A model generated the notes under the pieces. The model was not told where the DNA came from. It made no database searches and worked only from the letters and a program-made list of their open reading frames with translations. From Malachius bipustulatus (taxonomy: Eukaryota; Arthropoda; Insecta; Coleoptera; Melyridae), in assembly GCA_910589415.1 (NCBI GenBank), contig OU342636.1, positions 38,393,735 to 38,457,734 of the forward strand: a stretch of DNA of 64,000 nucleotides, given 5' to 3'. Positions 23,440-35,139 of this stretch are shown piece by piece. Numbering within the stretch: position 1 is the stretch's first letter; the number at the start of each line of letters is the position of its first letter. The translations under genes were made by a program, and so were the position numbers.

Positions 23440-25286
23440 ACTTCATCCTACACATTTTATTTTTTAAACTAGTCATATCTTAGTTATTAAAAGACCAATT
23501 TGAATACTTTTTTCACCCGCATGTAGGTGATTTAATTGTCGTTGCGATTGCTCTTCTAATTTTCAGAACCATTCATAATTGAATGTGAAAAAAAAAATAA
23601 AAAAGAAATTGCGAACCATTTCATCGATTTAATAAGTGCAAGCTAATTTTGCACAAGCGAAAAACTTTTTTGTTTTTCATTTAAAGTGCTACATTAATCG
23701 AGGAGAATTGAAGCTAAGACATCAAATTATATGTTAAAGCAAAAAAAATGGAAAATTTCGGTTCAACTTATTCAAAAATGGACTCATAAACGGTTATAGA
23801 ATTGACACATTTTCACCCTTTTTCCTACCCACGACACTGGCTTATTAATGGAAAATATGCTAATTTTATTGCATTAACTCAAATTTCCAATAATTTTCTT
23901 CAAATCCTGTTAATTTGATTTCAAAGTTTTTTTCCCATCTTGCTCATACAGGGGTTCAAATATTAGCAAATTTTTCAAAAATTAAAATGACCGCCATTTT
24001 GAAACGGCTCGACCGATTTTGCTCAAGTACAATACCAGACCAGTTTTTATAGATATCTTACTCCCACAAAAATTTCAGCCTCCTAGATTCAAAACTGCGA
24101 CCTGAAATTAGATGACAAAAACCGGATACCTGGAATTTTGAAGGGACACCCTGTAGAAGTGATGGGACTTTTGGAAAGTTTTTCAACGAAAATCCAACGT
24201 CATTCCCAAGCTTTACAAGGACCCAAAATTTCGTTCACTAATCTTAAAAGATAAAGCCACAGGAGCGTTTTTAAAATCGAAATTTCGCGATTTTGGAGAA
24301 ATATATAAATATATAAATATATAAATAGACATATTAAGAGCCCATACGAAGCCTAAAATGCTATGTTCAGTTGAGTATTCGAAGCCTGGACCTCCCATGT
24401 GAAGCCCGACTTCGGGCTTCGAAAATTTTAACGTGTATAAACGTCGTACAGCATGGCCATCTATCGGTGGAACCATTGGACAAATTTTGCCCAGGGCATC
24501 ACTTTGACACCTGGGTACCCTAAAACATACGCGACATAGTTCAACGAAACGTTCTACAGAGGGAGCGGCGCACGTTAGTATATAATTGTGTATATGTCGA
24601 GCATTTTTCGAAGCCTGTAGACGCACAGCCGATTATTCGAGTCCCGGTAAAATTGGCAACGGTGCATTGAGTGATGATATGTTTACATCAATTCATAAGC
24701 ATCACGAGCTCTTCAATCTCCTCTCCAGTAAAATAATTTAACCCGAGAGCAACTGTGTTTACAGTCGCCAGCGCAAGCATTACGAGCTGCGTTTCGTATA
24801 ATAACCGCATAATAGCCAATCAACCATTCTTGGATCACCTCATAAATTCTTGGTATTTTAACAATTTTAGCACAGAACTTTTAAACTAAAATTCCTACGT
24901 ATGCATAAGCCAACATTATTTTCAGCTATAGGTATAGGTACAGGTGTCCCATTTTTACCCGGTTAATTTTTTGAAATAGAACAACGTATTTTTTTACATT
25001 ATCGTGTTCAGATTTTCTGACTGTATTTTTGCATTATAGCAATTTATTTAAAAGAAATATACCTTGCGACCTTGCTTTTTAAAACTAAAAGATGAAACTT
25101 GCGATGGTGGTAGTCAATCAAAGATCATCTTAATGTTTGAAAGTTGCGATTTTATGTTCACAAAAAAAACTTGGTAACTTTTAAAGTAGAGTTTATACAA
25201 AGTCAATTGAAACGACAAAAAACTAAGAAGCGCGGCTGATAATTCATAGTTCATTGATGAAACATATGCGGCGGTAAAACAAATTT
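23440..25286. other. Non-coding; one-sided repeat end at 24147-24156
   Basis: No gene recognised. GGACACCCTGTA near 24147-24156 looks like one end of the CAGGGTG-type elements seen elsewhere, but no matching opposite end was found. A GCCGCCAT-like word is at 23991-24001. ATATAAAT tracts lie at about 24299-24328. The 137-codon minus-strand frame at 24213-24626 has no recognisable features. Confidence 0.4.
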
Positions 25287-26576
25287 AATAGCTATTTATG
25301 ATATTAATGTTAGAAGTGAAGTTTTATTTTGTTAGTGAAAAGGTTTGTGAAATGAGCGAAGCGTAGCGGAGCGAATTTTACAAATTCACGAACAAAATAA
25401 AATCACTTTTAAGACGAATATCATACAATGGTTTTTGTAAAACTGCTCTATTTTGATAATAAAATTGATGAATTTACAATGACACTCAACTTCAAATTGC
25501 ATTTTAAAATATTACAGACAAGTAAGTACAAGTAGTGTACTATGCAATAGCAACCGTTGCTGACGCTATGGTTACTAACAAATGCGTGCATACAAATAAA
25601 AGAGATGTCATAATAATTATTATTATTTGCAATTTCTGAACAATTATTATTGTCTTGAATTCTTGACTAGCTACTTATTTTTTATTAATATGTTTGCCAG
25701 TAATAAAAAGAATATGAAAAAATCTTATTACTTACCTATAATTTTGTCTGATTTCGTGATGAGAAAATGTAGTTTAAAAAGAGAATGTAAGTAAGTACAG
25801 ATAAAGTAGATAGAATTACTTTTAACACGAGTGTTGTAATGTATTTTTAACACTGTTACAAATTTTTTTAACCCGCTTCCATGGGCTTCAATGGCACAAA
25901 AAAATGTTTTTGTGCAACTGCCATTAAAAGACACATACATCACTTTTAACGACAGCTGACAGTGTTAAAAGTGATTGTTTAAATGGAAGCGTGTTAAAAG
26001 TACTTTTAACACTAGTGTTAAAAGTACATTACAACACTCGTGTTAAAAGTAATTCTATCTACTTTTTCTGTACTTACATTCTCTTTTTAAACTACATTTT
26101 CTCATGATGAAATCAGACAAAATTATAGGTAGTAAGATTTTTTCATATTCTTTTTATTACTGGCAAACATATTAATAAAAAAATAAGTACCTAGTCAAGA
26201 ATTCAAGACAATAATAATTGTTCAGAAATTGCAATCAATAATAATTATTATTATGGCATCTCTTTTATTTGTATGCACGCATTTATTTGTTAGTAACCAT
26301 AGCGTCGGCAACGGTTTCTATGCATAGTACACTACTTGTACTGATATGTAATATTTTAAAATGCAATTTGAAGTTGTGTCATTCTAAATTCATCAATTTT
26401 ATTATCAAAATAGAGCAGTTTTACAAAAACCATTGTATGATATTCGTTTTAAAAGTGATTTTATTATATGTTCGTGAATTTGTAAAATTCGCTCCGCTAC
26501 GCTTCGCTCATTTCACAAACCTTTTCACTCACAAAATAAAACTTCACTTTTAACACCAATATCATAAATAGCTATT
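25287..26576. mobile_element. Giant palindrome (foldback element), ~620 bp arms
   Basis: The left arm (25287 to about 25900) is an almost exact reverse complement of the right arm (about 25970 to 26576). Both outer ends read AATAGCTATTTATGATATT. Arms share many landmarks, such as GAGCGAAGCGTAGCGGAGCG at about 25358 and its complement at about 26490. The centre contains several CTTTTAACAC/GTGTTAAAAG words. There is no intact long gene; the small frames inside exist because of arm composition. A target duplication could not be fixed. It is best described as a foldback or palindromic non-autonomous element. Confidence 0.9.
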
Positions 26577-26969
26577 TTAATAAATTTCCTAGCTGATATT
26601 AAAGTTTATTGGGAAATAACGCGCCAAACGAAAAATTTCAATTCGTGGTCACTTTTTTATTATCCATTTTTGGAAAAAAAGTTATTCTCCATAAAAAGTT
26701 GTGCTTGGTCTGAAACCTAAAATGGAATAGTCTGACATAAAATTTTTGCAATCGTATACGAGCTTTGTCCTAAAACACGAATAGTACCAAAGAGTAAAAT
26801 AGTTATTTTATTATTTATTTATATTTATTGTTATAAGTAAAATTATTTATTTTCGACAATATCAAAAATTGTTACTTAAAAATGTTGATCAGCACTGCAA
26901 ATGACATTCAAATAAACAAAAACATGCAGTTGCGTGACTAACAAAAAACAACATACAAACTATACAGTG

Positions 26970-27790
26970 CATTTTTTTAAGTGTTGCCATAGGGAATAGC
27001 ATGTAAAAATATGCACCCTATGTTAACTTAATGTCTTGTACCTACTTTGGAAGTCGTTTTTAATTTTCAATAATAGTACATGTCATCTACTTTACAATAC
27101 GACCTTTCAGAAAAGCCGGTCGTCGTTTAATTTAATTATACTTGTCCCATTGAGGAAAAAAAAAAACTGCATGAAACTGTAAGAGATACGAAGTCGGTTA
27201 CATTACAAAAAAGTTGCGCAGTATTTGGCAATTTTTTTTTTCTCAATATTCCCAGAATTTCCTGAAATATCCTGAAAAAAACTTGAAACATGCAGATTTA
27301 TTATTTTAGTCATATCTTCTTTATTATTGAAAAAAAAAATTTTATGTAGGTTTACATAAGCCTTAATGAGCCACACATTTGACGTTTCAAAAATTTACAA
27401 AGCCGACTAGATCTTGGGATTTTCAAAGTCAACTTTTGTTTTTCTTATGGCCGCCATATTGTTTTTCATGCCATTCGCTATAGAAAAAATCCCGGAACCC
27501 AAAAATTGATCACATTGCAAATAAATTCGAAAAAATGTAATCTTCTTTATTAAAAATAACGTAATAAAATTTTACCGAATGTCAAAAAGTGCATTTTTTA
27601 AGTATTTCCATAGGTAATAATATGTAAAACATTACACCCTATATTAACTTATGTTGTACCTACCCATTGTAACTTAGAAGTCGTTTTAAATTTTCAATAC
27701 CTACATGCATGTCATGTACTTTACGATACAACATGTCAAAAAAACGGTCGTCTTTAAATTTTAATATTTCGTTCTCATTTGAATTAATAA
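26970..27790 (+). repeat. Direct repeat pair of ~180 bp
   Basis: The segment at about 26970-27140 (CCATAGGGAATAGCATGTAA, then CACCCTATGTTAACTTA, then GAAGTCGTTTTTAATTTTCA) is repeated in diverged form at about 27590-27770. The YY1/Pho-word repeat arm lies between them. Confidence 0.7.
27093..27485 (+). repeat. YY1/Pho-word repeat family, copy a (pairs with 36725-37160)
   Basis: This arm contains, in order: CCTTTCAGAAAAGCCGGTCG, GAAATATCCTGAAAAAAACT, CATATCTTCTTTATTATTG, GCCGACTAGATC, and TTATGGCCGCCATATTG (27446-27461). It is the inverted counterpart of 36725-37160, about 9.3 kb away, sharing even the outer ACGACCTTTCAG segment. The pair could be the two ends of one large element later invaded, or two independent insertions. 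Confidence 0.75.
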
Positions 27791-28328
27791 ACTTTAATAA
27801 AGGAGTCAGAATAAACAAAGTGTGTTAAAATTTTTAAATTTTTTTGTTTATTAATTTGTGGTTTCTTACTTTGTGCATGGTACCTTATTAAAAAGATTTA
27901 GCTGAAATAAGATCTCGATTTTTGTTTTTTTATCACGATATTTCAGCAGCATCCTATTATTATCCTATTTTTTTTTTCAGATTCTCAATACTTCTCAATA
28001 TTTAAAATTGTCCACATTTTTTGAAATTTAACAGACCCTGTTTTTTTTACTATTTCCGATGTCCACGTAGCGAGTCACGAATACCCAGTTAATGAACCTC
28101 GTATAATTAAATTGAATAAAGTCCGGTTTTTCCAACTAGTGGAGCGAAATGGGAAAGAAAATGTGTTGTTTTATTTTTGCGTAAAACCAGCTACCACTTA
28201 TATGTATCATGTTTAGACTACTCCTAACATGAAATGTACATTTACGACTTTTTTTGCAGGACAGGACTTTTAGAATTACAAAAAATTCAAAAATTGATGA
28301 TTCAGAAAAATTGCATTTTAAAAGTTTT

Positions 28329-29031
28329 GTGTGTGTGTATGTCGAATGTTTTGGCTACGGAAACTACGTCCATCCGCCTATTTCCCAATAATTTATGATA
28401 CTTTTAATTTGAGACAGTATTCTACACCACTTTAATTGTATACCAATTTCTTTCTATGGTTTACTTTCTACTTATATGCTTAAATGTCCAGATTGCTGTT
28501 TTTTATATGTCTGACCAGTCTTTTTAATTCATCTGCGTTGGGGGTTCTTAGAATTTGTGTGAGGTTGAAAGGTAGGGTAATAGTGTTATTGTCATTGTAA
28601 TATATGTCTTTCGTGTATCCATCTGTTTTGTTAGAGTTCAGACTGCAGTTAAGAATCATATGTTCCGCGTCCCCAATTTCTCCACAACGGCAATTTGGGG
28701 AGTCTGACAATCCTATTTTGTTTAAGTGTTGGGGTACCCGTCCATGGTTACATCTCAGTCTAGTTACCGTAGTTATTTCTGTTCTGTTCAAATTCATATT
28801 TTTGAACCAGAGATTTCTGAGAGGAGTTTCTTGTATATTTTTAATATAGAATAATCCTTTTGTGCTGTTGGTGTATTCTGTCGTACTTACCCTATCTTTC
28901 ATGCGAACCATTATGTCTTGCCAAGGGTATTTATACTCTGCTAGCGTTCCTTTTCGTATGGATTCTTTTGCCATTTTGTCTACTATTTCGTTGTTTTTTA
29001 CTCCACAGTGCGCTTTGACCCACACCAAGGA
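28329..29031 (-). mobile_element. 5'-truncated LINE insertion with 12 bp target duplication
   Basis: A 703 bp minus-strand insertion is flanked by TTTAAAAGTTTT at 28317-28328 and 29032-29043. The 3' end, at the lower coordinate, carries an (AC)n tail of about ten bases, visible as GTGTGTGTGT on the plus strand. The empty-site arrangement is supported by the related repeat near 52110-52120, which runs through without the insert. Confidence 0.88.
28480..29031 (-). pseudogene. C-terminal fragment of non-LTR retrotransposon ORF2 (RNase H end)
   Basis: The frame opens at the 5' truncation point with VWVKAHCGVKNNEIVDKMAK, the last conserved block of a LINE RNase H domain (H..G..NE.VD). About 100 residues later comes the conserved C-terminal motif GRVPQHLNKIGLSDSPNC followed by CGEIGDAEHMILNC, a Cys/His pattern usual at the end of Jockey/I/R1-type ORF2 proteins. 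The methionine at 29026 is internal, not a true start. No stop interrupts the 182 codons, so the copy is fairly young. Reverse transcriptase and endonuclease are absent because of truncation. Confidence 0.85.
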
Positions 29032-29989
29032 TTTAAAAGTTTTAAATATTTCAAACTACTCAACTAGTTCGACGAAATCGACAAAATTTTTCATTTAAAT
29101 TAAAGCGCTTCTGTTGGCGGTAAACTTGTTTAGGATTTTTATATTTGATTGTGAAATCGAAAGGTAATTGAAAATTTCCACAAAATTGTATCGATATTTT
29201 TTGAGTAAGTTAAAAAAAATAAAAGTTCAGCCCTGTGAAAAATCAATCCAACTAAACTGATTTCAATCAACAATCAGAGAAAAACAGTTCCAACTTCCAA
29301 TACAAAAGGTTACCTAGGAAACAAAATCAAAATAACAGGAAATAAACGAAAATAACTCAAGTAATGTTTAGGTAGGTACTCGTAAGTTAAATCAAAAAAC
29401 AAAGTTACAAAATACAGTTACTATTAAATAGGTGCATGCCATACCATACCTACCTTACTGACTGCAGTCTTTAACTTTAAACGATCACAAATTAATAATT
29501 ATAATTTGGTGATAATCAGTTAGGTACTTATGTACCTATATTTTCATTGATCATGATTTTAAAACTTATAATATTGTAGTTAGGTACTGTGATTTATAAG
29601 TTTGGTGGGTGGGTAGGTGAATATAAAAAAAACCTATGAAACTTTCAAAATTTTTAAAAATACATGATAAAATTCTATAATATTATGCACAAACCCTTTC
29701 TAAACTATTTATGTACCTATTGTTTTTATAAGTTACTTTTCTAAGCGCGCTATAAACCTAGACGAACAAATTTAGCTCCAAAATGAAATTAGATTTTTTT
29801 GGTCTGATATTTCAGATAATTTATACTTTTAATTACATACTCGTATTAAGTATTATTACTTCTGATTACAGATATTCATTGATTTTAATTGATTTTAGAT
29901 GAAGAAAAAACATTTGTAAAAAATTTAATAAACTTTTCTTTTATAAGAAAATGTATAAATGATTTAATCATGGCATTTCAATAGCACTA

Positions 29990-31587
29990 AATAATAATCG
30001 TGCTACTGTTAATTTCGAAGATATTCCTTGCCCTGAAAGTGAAGAAAAAAATAGCAATGCGACCGTAGTGCCACAGATGCCTTAGTTAGTGACCTTAATA
30101 TTAGATTGCAATAACTGTTTTTAGCTTCTTACCCACCCAGCACCCCTATTTCGCTCCTTGATCCAGAAAAAATTGATGGAACTCAGGATACGTGGATGTA
30201 AATATTATTTACAAAAGTTTTTTTTCGAAAAAAGAATATAATTAAAAATAATTATTATTATTAATATAAAATTTTTTTTGAATGTTATTAATTTTTGTTT
30301 CCTTGATTTTTATCTTATACCGAACGATATGAAAAAATCAATATGGCGGCCATAAGAAAAACAAAAGTAGGCTATGAAAACTCTGGAATTTAGTCGGCTT
30401 TGAAAATTTTTATAATGTGAAAGGGATAGCTTTTGACGACTAATGTAAGTCTACAAAAAATAATTAATTAATTTCCAATAATAAAAAAGATATGGCTAAA
30501 AAAAGAAATTTTGATTGTTCAGGTTTTTCAGGATATTTCAGCAACGACTGAAAATATTCAAAGAAAAAATTCAGATTCTCATTAAGCATTAAATTGTGCA
30601 GCTTTTCTCTAATTTAACCGAGTCTGTATCTCTTGCCGTTTCCAAGATCCCCATGTAGTACTGCCACTTACAACTGGACACATTATTGTATAGGTTTAGG
30701 TAGGTCCTATAATAGGTAACATGCTAACATGCAATGATCAAAATATAGGTAAGTACTTTTAATGGCTTGAATTTTATTTTGATCAGAGCATAATAACGTA
30801 CGTTGATTGTTTAAATTTTTTGTTTTTACAATAATTTCATAACACGGAATAAGTACCTACCGCGGGCTGCTTGCTATATTGACATTTTTTGCCCTCTTAG
30901 ACCAGCATGCCAGCTGGTTAGTTCTCCAGCAGACCAACAGTTTTGTGATACTAGTAAAAGAATACACATACTTTACCTACCACCTAGAAATTGAAGAGTG
31001 AACTGGAAGACTGGAACTGACTGATTCTTTTGTTTGCTACTTACTCGTTTGTTCCTAAATTATGATTTCTGAACATAAATCCCTATCTGGTCGGCAGTAA
31101 AATAAACGCAAGTAAAACCGTTGCTGAATAAAATCTTATGTCTTCACACCCGTCTCATTTTATGGTACTTAACCACTGAATCATCTTGTTTTATAATATA
31201 TTAGAATCTTTTTGTGAAATACACAATATGTAGTCCAGTCAGTAAAGTAAAAAATGTATCAAAATTTCATAAAAAATTAAAAAATCTTATTACATGAGAT
31301 TTTTCTCCAATAAAATAAATATATAAATAAATATCGTATGGCTGTGGTAAAGCCCAAGTGTTGTTAGTGAATTAAATTGGGTAAATATTTACATCTACGT
31401 ATCCTAAGTTCCATCAATTTTTTCGGGACCGAGGAGCGAAATAGGGGTGCTGGGTGGGTAAGAAAGTAAAAACCGCTATTGCAAACTAATATTAAGGTCA
31501 CAACTATGGCCTCTTTGACACTACGGTCGCATTGCTATTTTTTTCTTCATTTCATTTTTCTTCAATAGTAGCACGATTATTATTTTG
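29990..31587. mobile_element. Inverted-repeat element with ~220 bp arms
   Basis: The left arm 29990-30212 and right arm 31381-31587 are reverse complements. Both contain the words for ATAATAATCGTGCTACTG, ATAGCAATGCGACCGTAGTG, CACCCAGCACCCCTATTTCG and ATTGATGGAACT. In the left arm short frames look coding-like (VNFEDIPCPESEEKNSNATV and ISLLDPEKIDGTQDTWM), suggesting the arms derive from a decayed transposon gene. The central 1.2 kb holds a copy of the YY1/Pho-word repeat and AT-rich DNA. Confidence 0.65.
30330..30660 (-). repeat. YY1/Pho-word repeat family, copy b
   Basis: CAATATGGCGGCC at 30339-30351, TAGTCGGCTTTGAAAATTTT, AAAGATATGGCTAAAA and TTCAGGATATTTCAGCAACG follow in the same order as one arm of the palindromic copy at 31877-32597. 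Confidence 0.75.
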
Positions 31588-31876
31588 AATTTAATTTATT
31601 TCGCATTTTCATTCCAAAAAGCGTAACATCAGTCCCTATAATCTGGATACGATATGAGAAAGCTTATATCCGGCTTGACGTATTCATCACCTCTCTGGTC
31701 TGGTGCATGTTTATATGTTACGCCGGCTAACCAGGACCGGACTCCCTACTGCGATTTTTAGTGCCATTTTTTTGCTAATCATGAATCTGCAAAGCAAATG
31801 AATACCTTCCTAGTGTTACTATAGGTATAGATACGTCCTCTACCCCTATATAGGGTGCACCATAAATCCTTCTCTA

Positions 31877-32597
31877 CAGGGTGCACCATGTATCCTTCTC
31901 TATATAGGGTCGGTTAAACAAGTCCAAAGGAGCGCAATTTTGTGGCCATCTCGATTCCGTCGAGACATAAAAGATATCTGTGACCGTTCCTGAAATATCC
32001 TGAAAAAACTGAAAAATCGAGGTTTCTTATTTTTTCCATATCTTTTTTATTATTGGAGATTAATGAATAATTTTTTGTGGGCTTACATAAGTCGGCAAGA
32101 GCTACCCATCTGACATTTAAAAAATTTTCAAAGTCGACTGGATCTCAAAATTTTCATAGTCTTCATAGAATTTTTTTTATGTTTATTAATTTCCATTATT
32201 TTTTTATATCGAATGACATAAAAAAAATAATATGGCGGCCATAAGAAAAACGAAAGTTGACTGTGAAAACTCTTGGATCTAGTCGGCCTTGAACATTTTT
32301 ATACTGACAGATGGGTATAGCTCTTGACGACTTCTGTAAGCCTACAAAAAATTATTTAGTAATTTCCAATTATCAGAAAGATATGGCAAATAATATAAGA
32401 AATCTCGATTTTTCAGTTTTTTTCAGGATATTTCAGGAGCAGTCACAGATATTTTGTATGTCTTGACGGATTCGAGATGGCCACAAAATTGCGCATCTTT
32501 TCTCTAATTTAACCGACGCTATAAATGCTATAATATGCTATATCTCTTAGCGTTCAGGAGATAGCAATATAGAGAATAGGATATATGGTGCACTCTG
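31877..32597. mobile_element. Full palindromic copy of YY1/Pho-word family
   Basis: A 721 bp element with ends CAGGGTGCACCAT (left) and the complement of CAGAGTGCACCAT (right), flanked by TA. The arms share GGTCGGTTAAA, GCGCAATTTTGTGGCCATCTC, CCTGAAATATCCTGAAAAAA, CATATCTTT and the near-central GCCGACTAGATC. The motif AATATGGCGGCCATAAG lies at about 32229-32245, just right of centre. A partial tandem duplication of the left terminus (TAGGGTGCACCATAAATCC) lies just outside at about 31851. No coding capacity. Confidence 0.85.
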
Positions 32598-32599
32598 TA

Positions 32600-33355
32600 T
32601 TATAGGTGCCATAGTGAAACTGTAAGATACCCAGATGTAAATATTGACCGATTTTTTCATAATTAATTTATTAAAGGTCATTATTTATTTACCTTTTATT
32701 TATTAGTATTTTTGTTATTTTTTTTAATATTATTTTACTATTATGTATTTATAAAATGATAAATGATATAGATAGGTACTTAGGTACGCGGTGTCTCTAG
32801 GCAAGTGCCAATCAGTTGTTATTTTTTTTTAATAATAAAAAAAATCATTAATTTAAGTAATTTTGTAATGAGGGATGACTTCACTTTAGTAATTAGCACA
32901 TTATTTGTGTCTTACATTTATACACAAATTGTAGATTTTCATTATCAAAATATGTATGAAATATCCACTGTTAATGTCGCCATTCTGTAGAAATTCTCGA
33001 TTAAGCAGTAAGTAGCTGGTAGTCTATTTTTGCCGTACACCGAAGCGACATAATAATTGCTGTTTAAAGTTCCGATGATGGTATTAGCAATGCTTTTCGG
33101 AAACAGTTTTGATGTTTTTCTAACTTAACTATCACAGATTTTGAAAAATTGGAACAACAAAGTTTCATTTATAAACTATCACATTTTGCAAAAAAATTGA
33201 CAATTTTGAATAGTTCCTTTTTGCACAGGACGATTTTTTGACGAAAATTAGGTATTTAGCCCATTCCTGAAAATTTCAGCCATGTACCTACTCTAAAGGC
33301 CCACAGGGCGACAACTTATTGCTAGATTGGCACTCTAACTATAGAATACCCTGTA
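32600..33355. other. No gene recognised
   Basis: AT-rich sequence with short frames and no repeat structure noticed. Confidence 0.4.
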
Positions 33356-33359
33356 GGTA

Positions 33360-35130
33360 GGGTGAAGTGGGGTAAGTGTAATACCGGGGGAAGTGTAACA
33401 GTCGGCCATTTTTTTTAAAGTAAGGTTAAAAATGGAAGTTTTGTATTTTATTTAAAAGGTTTATTAGAGTATAATCTTATATACAGGGTGAATTATAAAA
33501 AACGCCCCAAGCGATAACTCCGGTAATTTTGAAGATATGAAAAAACTTTTTGAAACAAAGTGGCGTAGTTTATCATCATCTATATGTTGAGATAAACGCT
33601 CGATCAACACAACTTCCTGTTTAACCGGAAGTAACATCAACTTCGGGTTTTTAAATAGAACACCCTGTAAAACTTTATATTTTTTAAATGTCTGAAGAAA
33701 TCTAATACAGGTGGTTTTCACCATTGGAATTTAGATTGAGCGGTTTATGAGTTATAAACAAGTGAAGATCGAAAATTTTCAACTTCAAAGCAGTGTAGAG
33801 CTAGAACGGCTCAAGATATCTAAAAAACAGTTTACATGTCCCTATCCTAACTTTTCATGTTTTATCCCACTATGTGGAGTGAATTTTAATACAAGGTGAT
33901 GAAAAATCGGATAATTTTCATCACCCTATATTAAAATTTAAACCACATAGTAGGATACTATGTCAAAAGTTAAGATAGGGACATGTAAACCGTTTTTAGA
34001 TATCTTGAGCCGTTCTAGTTCTACACTGCTTTGAAGTTGAAAATTTTCGATCTTCACTTGTTTATAACTCATAAACCGCTCAATCTAAATTCCAATGGTG
34101 AAAACCACCTGTATAGATTTCTTCAGACATTTAAAAAATATCAAGTTTTACAGGGTGTTCTGTTTAAAAACCCGAAGTTGATGTTACTTCCGGTTAAACA
34201 GGAAGTTGTGTTGATCGAGCGTTTATCTCAACATATAGATGATGATAAACTACGCCACTTTGTTTCAAAAAGTTTTGTCATATCTTCAAAATTACCGGAG
34301 TTATCGCTTGGGTCGTTTTTTATAATTCACCCTGTATAAACGATTTTTTTTTTCTTCAATTAACTGGATATTTTTTTTACAAGAGTTTTACTAACGTCAT
34401 GCAGATTTACTTAAATATGGAGTGTGTGACTTGTTCTTATTGATTTTTTGTAATTATTGTGACATAATAAATTTTAAACCCAATGTTGTCATCAGGGGTG
34501 TTTTTCACCAGGAATCCATATTTTGTGTTAAAAAACGGTTACGGAAAACTCCTAACCCTATAAAATGGCTGTTACACTTACCCCTTCTATATTGATAGAG
34601 GGGGTAAGTGTAACAATTTGCTCGGGGTAAGTGTAACAGGTTAGTTGGAACCTCAAATAGGTCGGTGAGGAGAATTAACCTTCCCACTTTCATTTGATGC
34701 TTATAATGTTAAATAAAATTGTTCACGTTCAGTCACGTTTCAATCTGGTTCTTATTTACAAAAAAAGCTTATAACTTTGTTATTAAAAGTGATATTATCT
34801 TGCGGTTTTTTTTTTGTTTAAAAGGTATTTTTCATGAGTATGTTACACTTGCCAAAGTTCCTTACATACAAAATTTGTATGTAAATTATCGTTGAATGTT
34901 ACACTTGCCCCAAATTGCGGGGTAAGTGTAACACCTTGACATCGACACCATTTTTTTTTACTGAATAAAGAAATATCAGATTTTTAAAAAGTTAATTTTT
35001 GTAATGTGTTGGTAAGTCTACAAGGAACCCCCTGTAAAAAAATTGTCTGCCTATTTCCATTTGTTTATCTGTACTGGGCCTTAGAAGAGCAACTATGCTT
35101 TTTTTCAGTTACACTTACCCCACTCCACCC
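33360..35130. mobile_element. TA-flanked element with repeated GGGGTAAGTGTAACA motif
   Basis: Terminal inverted repeats GGGTGAAGTGGGGTAAGTG (33360) and the complement of GGGTGGAGTGGGGTAAGTG (ending 35130), with TA outside each end, as in Tc1/mariner-type insertions. GGGGTAAGTGTAACA or close variants occur about nine times: 33369, 33386, 34570(-), 34601, 34624, 34841(-), 34897(-), 34919 and 35108(-). No transposase frame remains. The element is split by an 851 bp palindrome at 33484-34334, so it is the older of the two; without the insert it would be about 0.92 kb. Confidence 0.8.
33484..34334. mobile_element. 851 bp near-perfect palindrome, CAGGGTG termini, TATA flanks
   Basis: Arms of about 425 bp meet near 33909. 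Both outer ends read CAGGGTGAATTATAAAAAAC and are flanked by TATA (33480-33483 and 34335-34338). Arm differences are only scattered substitutions and small indels. Each arm contains an internal ACAGGGTGTTCT word (complement near 33659; plus near 34150) and an ACTTCCGGTTAAACAGGAAGT inverted motif. The same peptide frame appears from both arms on opposite strands, as expected from symmetry. A relative lies at 39700-40193. Confidence 0.95.
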
Positions 35131-35139
35131 TATATGTAA

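Larger units (their letters stand above)
28138..29960 (+). mobile_element. Diverged repeat with AGTGGAGCGAAAT end, copy 1
   Basis: It starts with AGTGGAGCGAAAT at 28138 and matches, in inverse orientation, the element ending at 52318. Shared blocks include 28270-28325 with about 52110-52185, 29100-29215 with about 51930-52075, and 29221-29760 with 50340-51215. No opposite terminal repeat was found on the right, so this copy is incomplete or has lost its end. It is interrupted by a LINE at 28329-29031. Confidence 0.6.

Noticed and set aside
24213..24626. 137-codon minus-strand frame as a gene
   Set aside because: No recognisable motif; it runs through ATATAAAT low-complexity sequence and shows no exon signals.
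33464..34339. Matching 86- and 102-codon frames on opposite strands as a duplicated gene
   Set aside because: They are the two arms of one palindrome read outward, and the frames extend through the CAGGGTG terminus.
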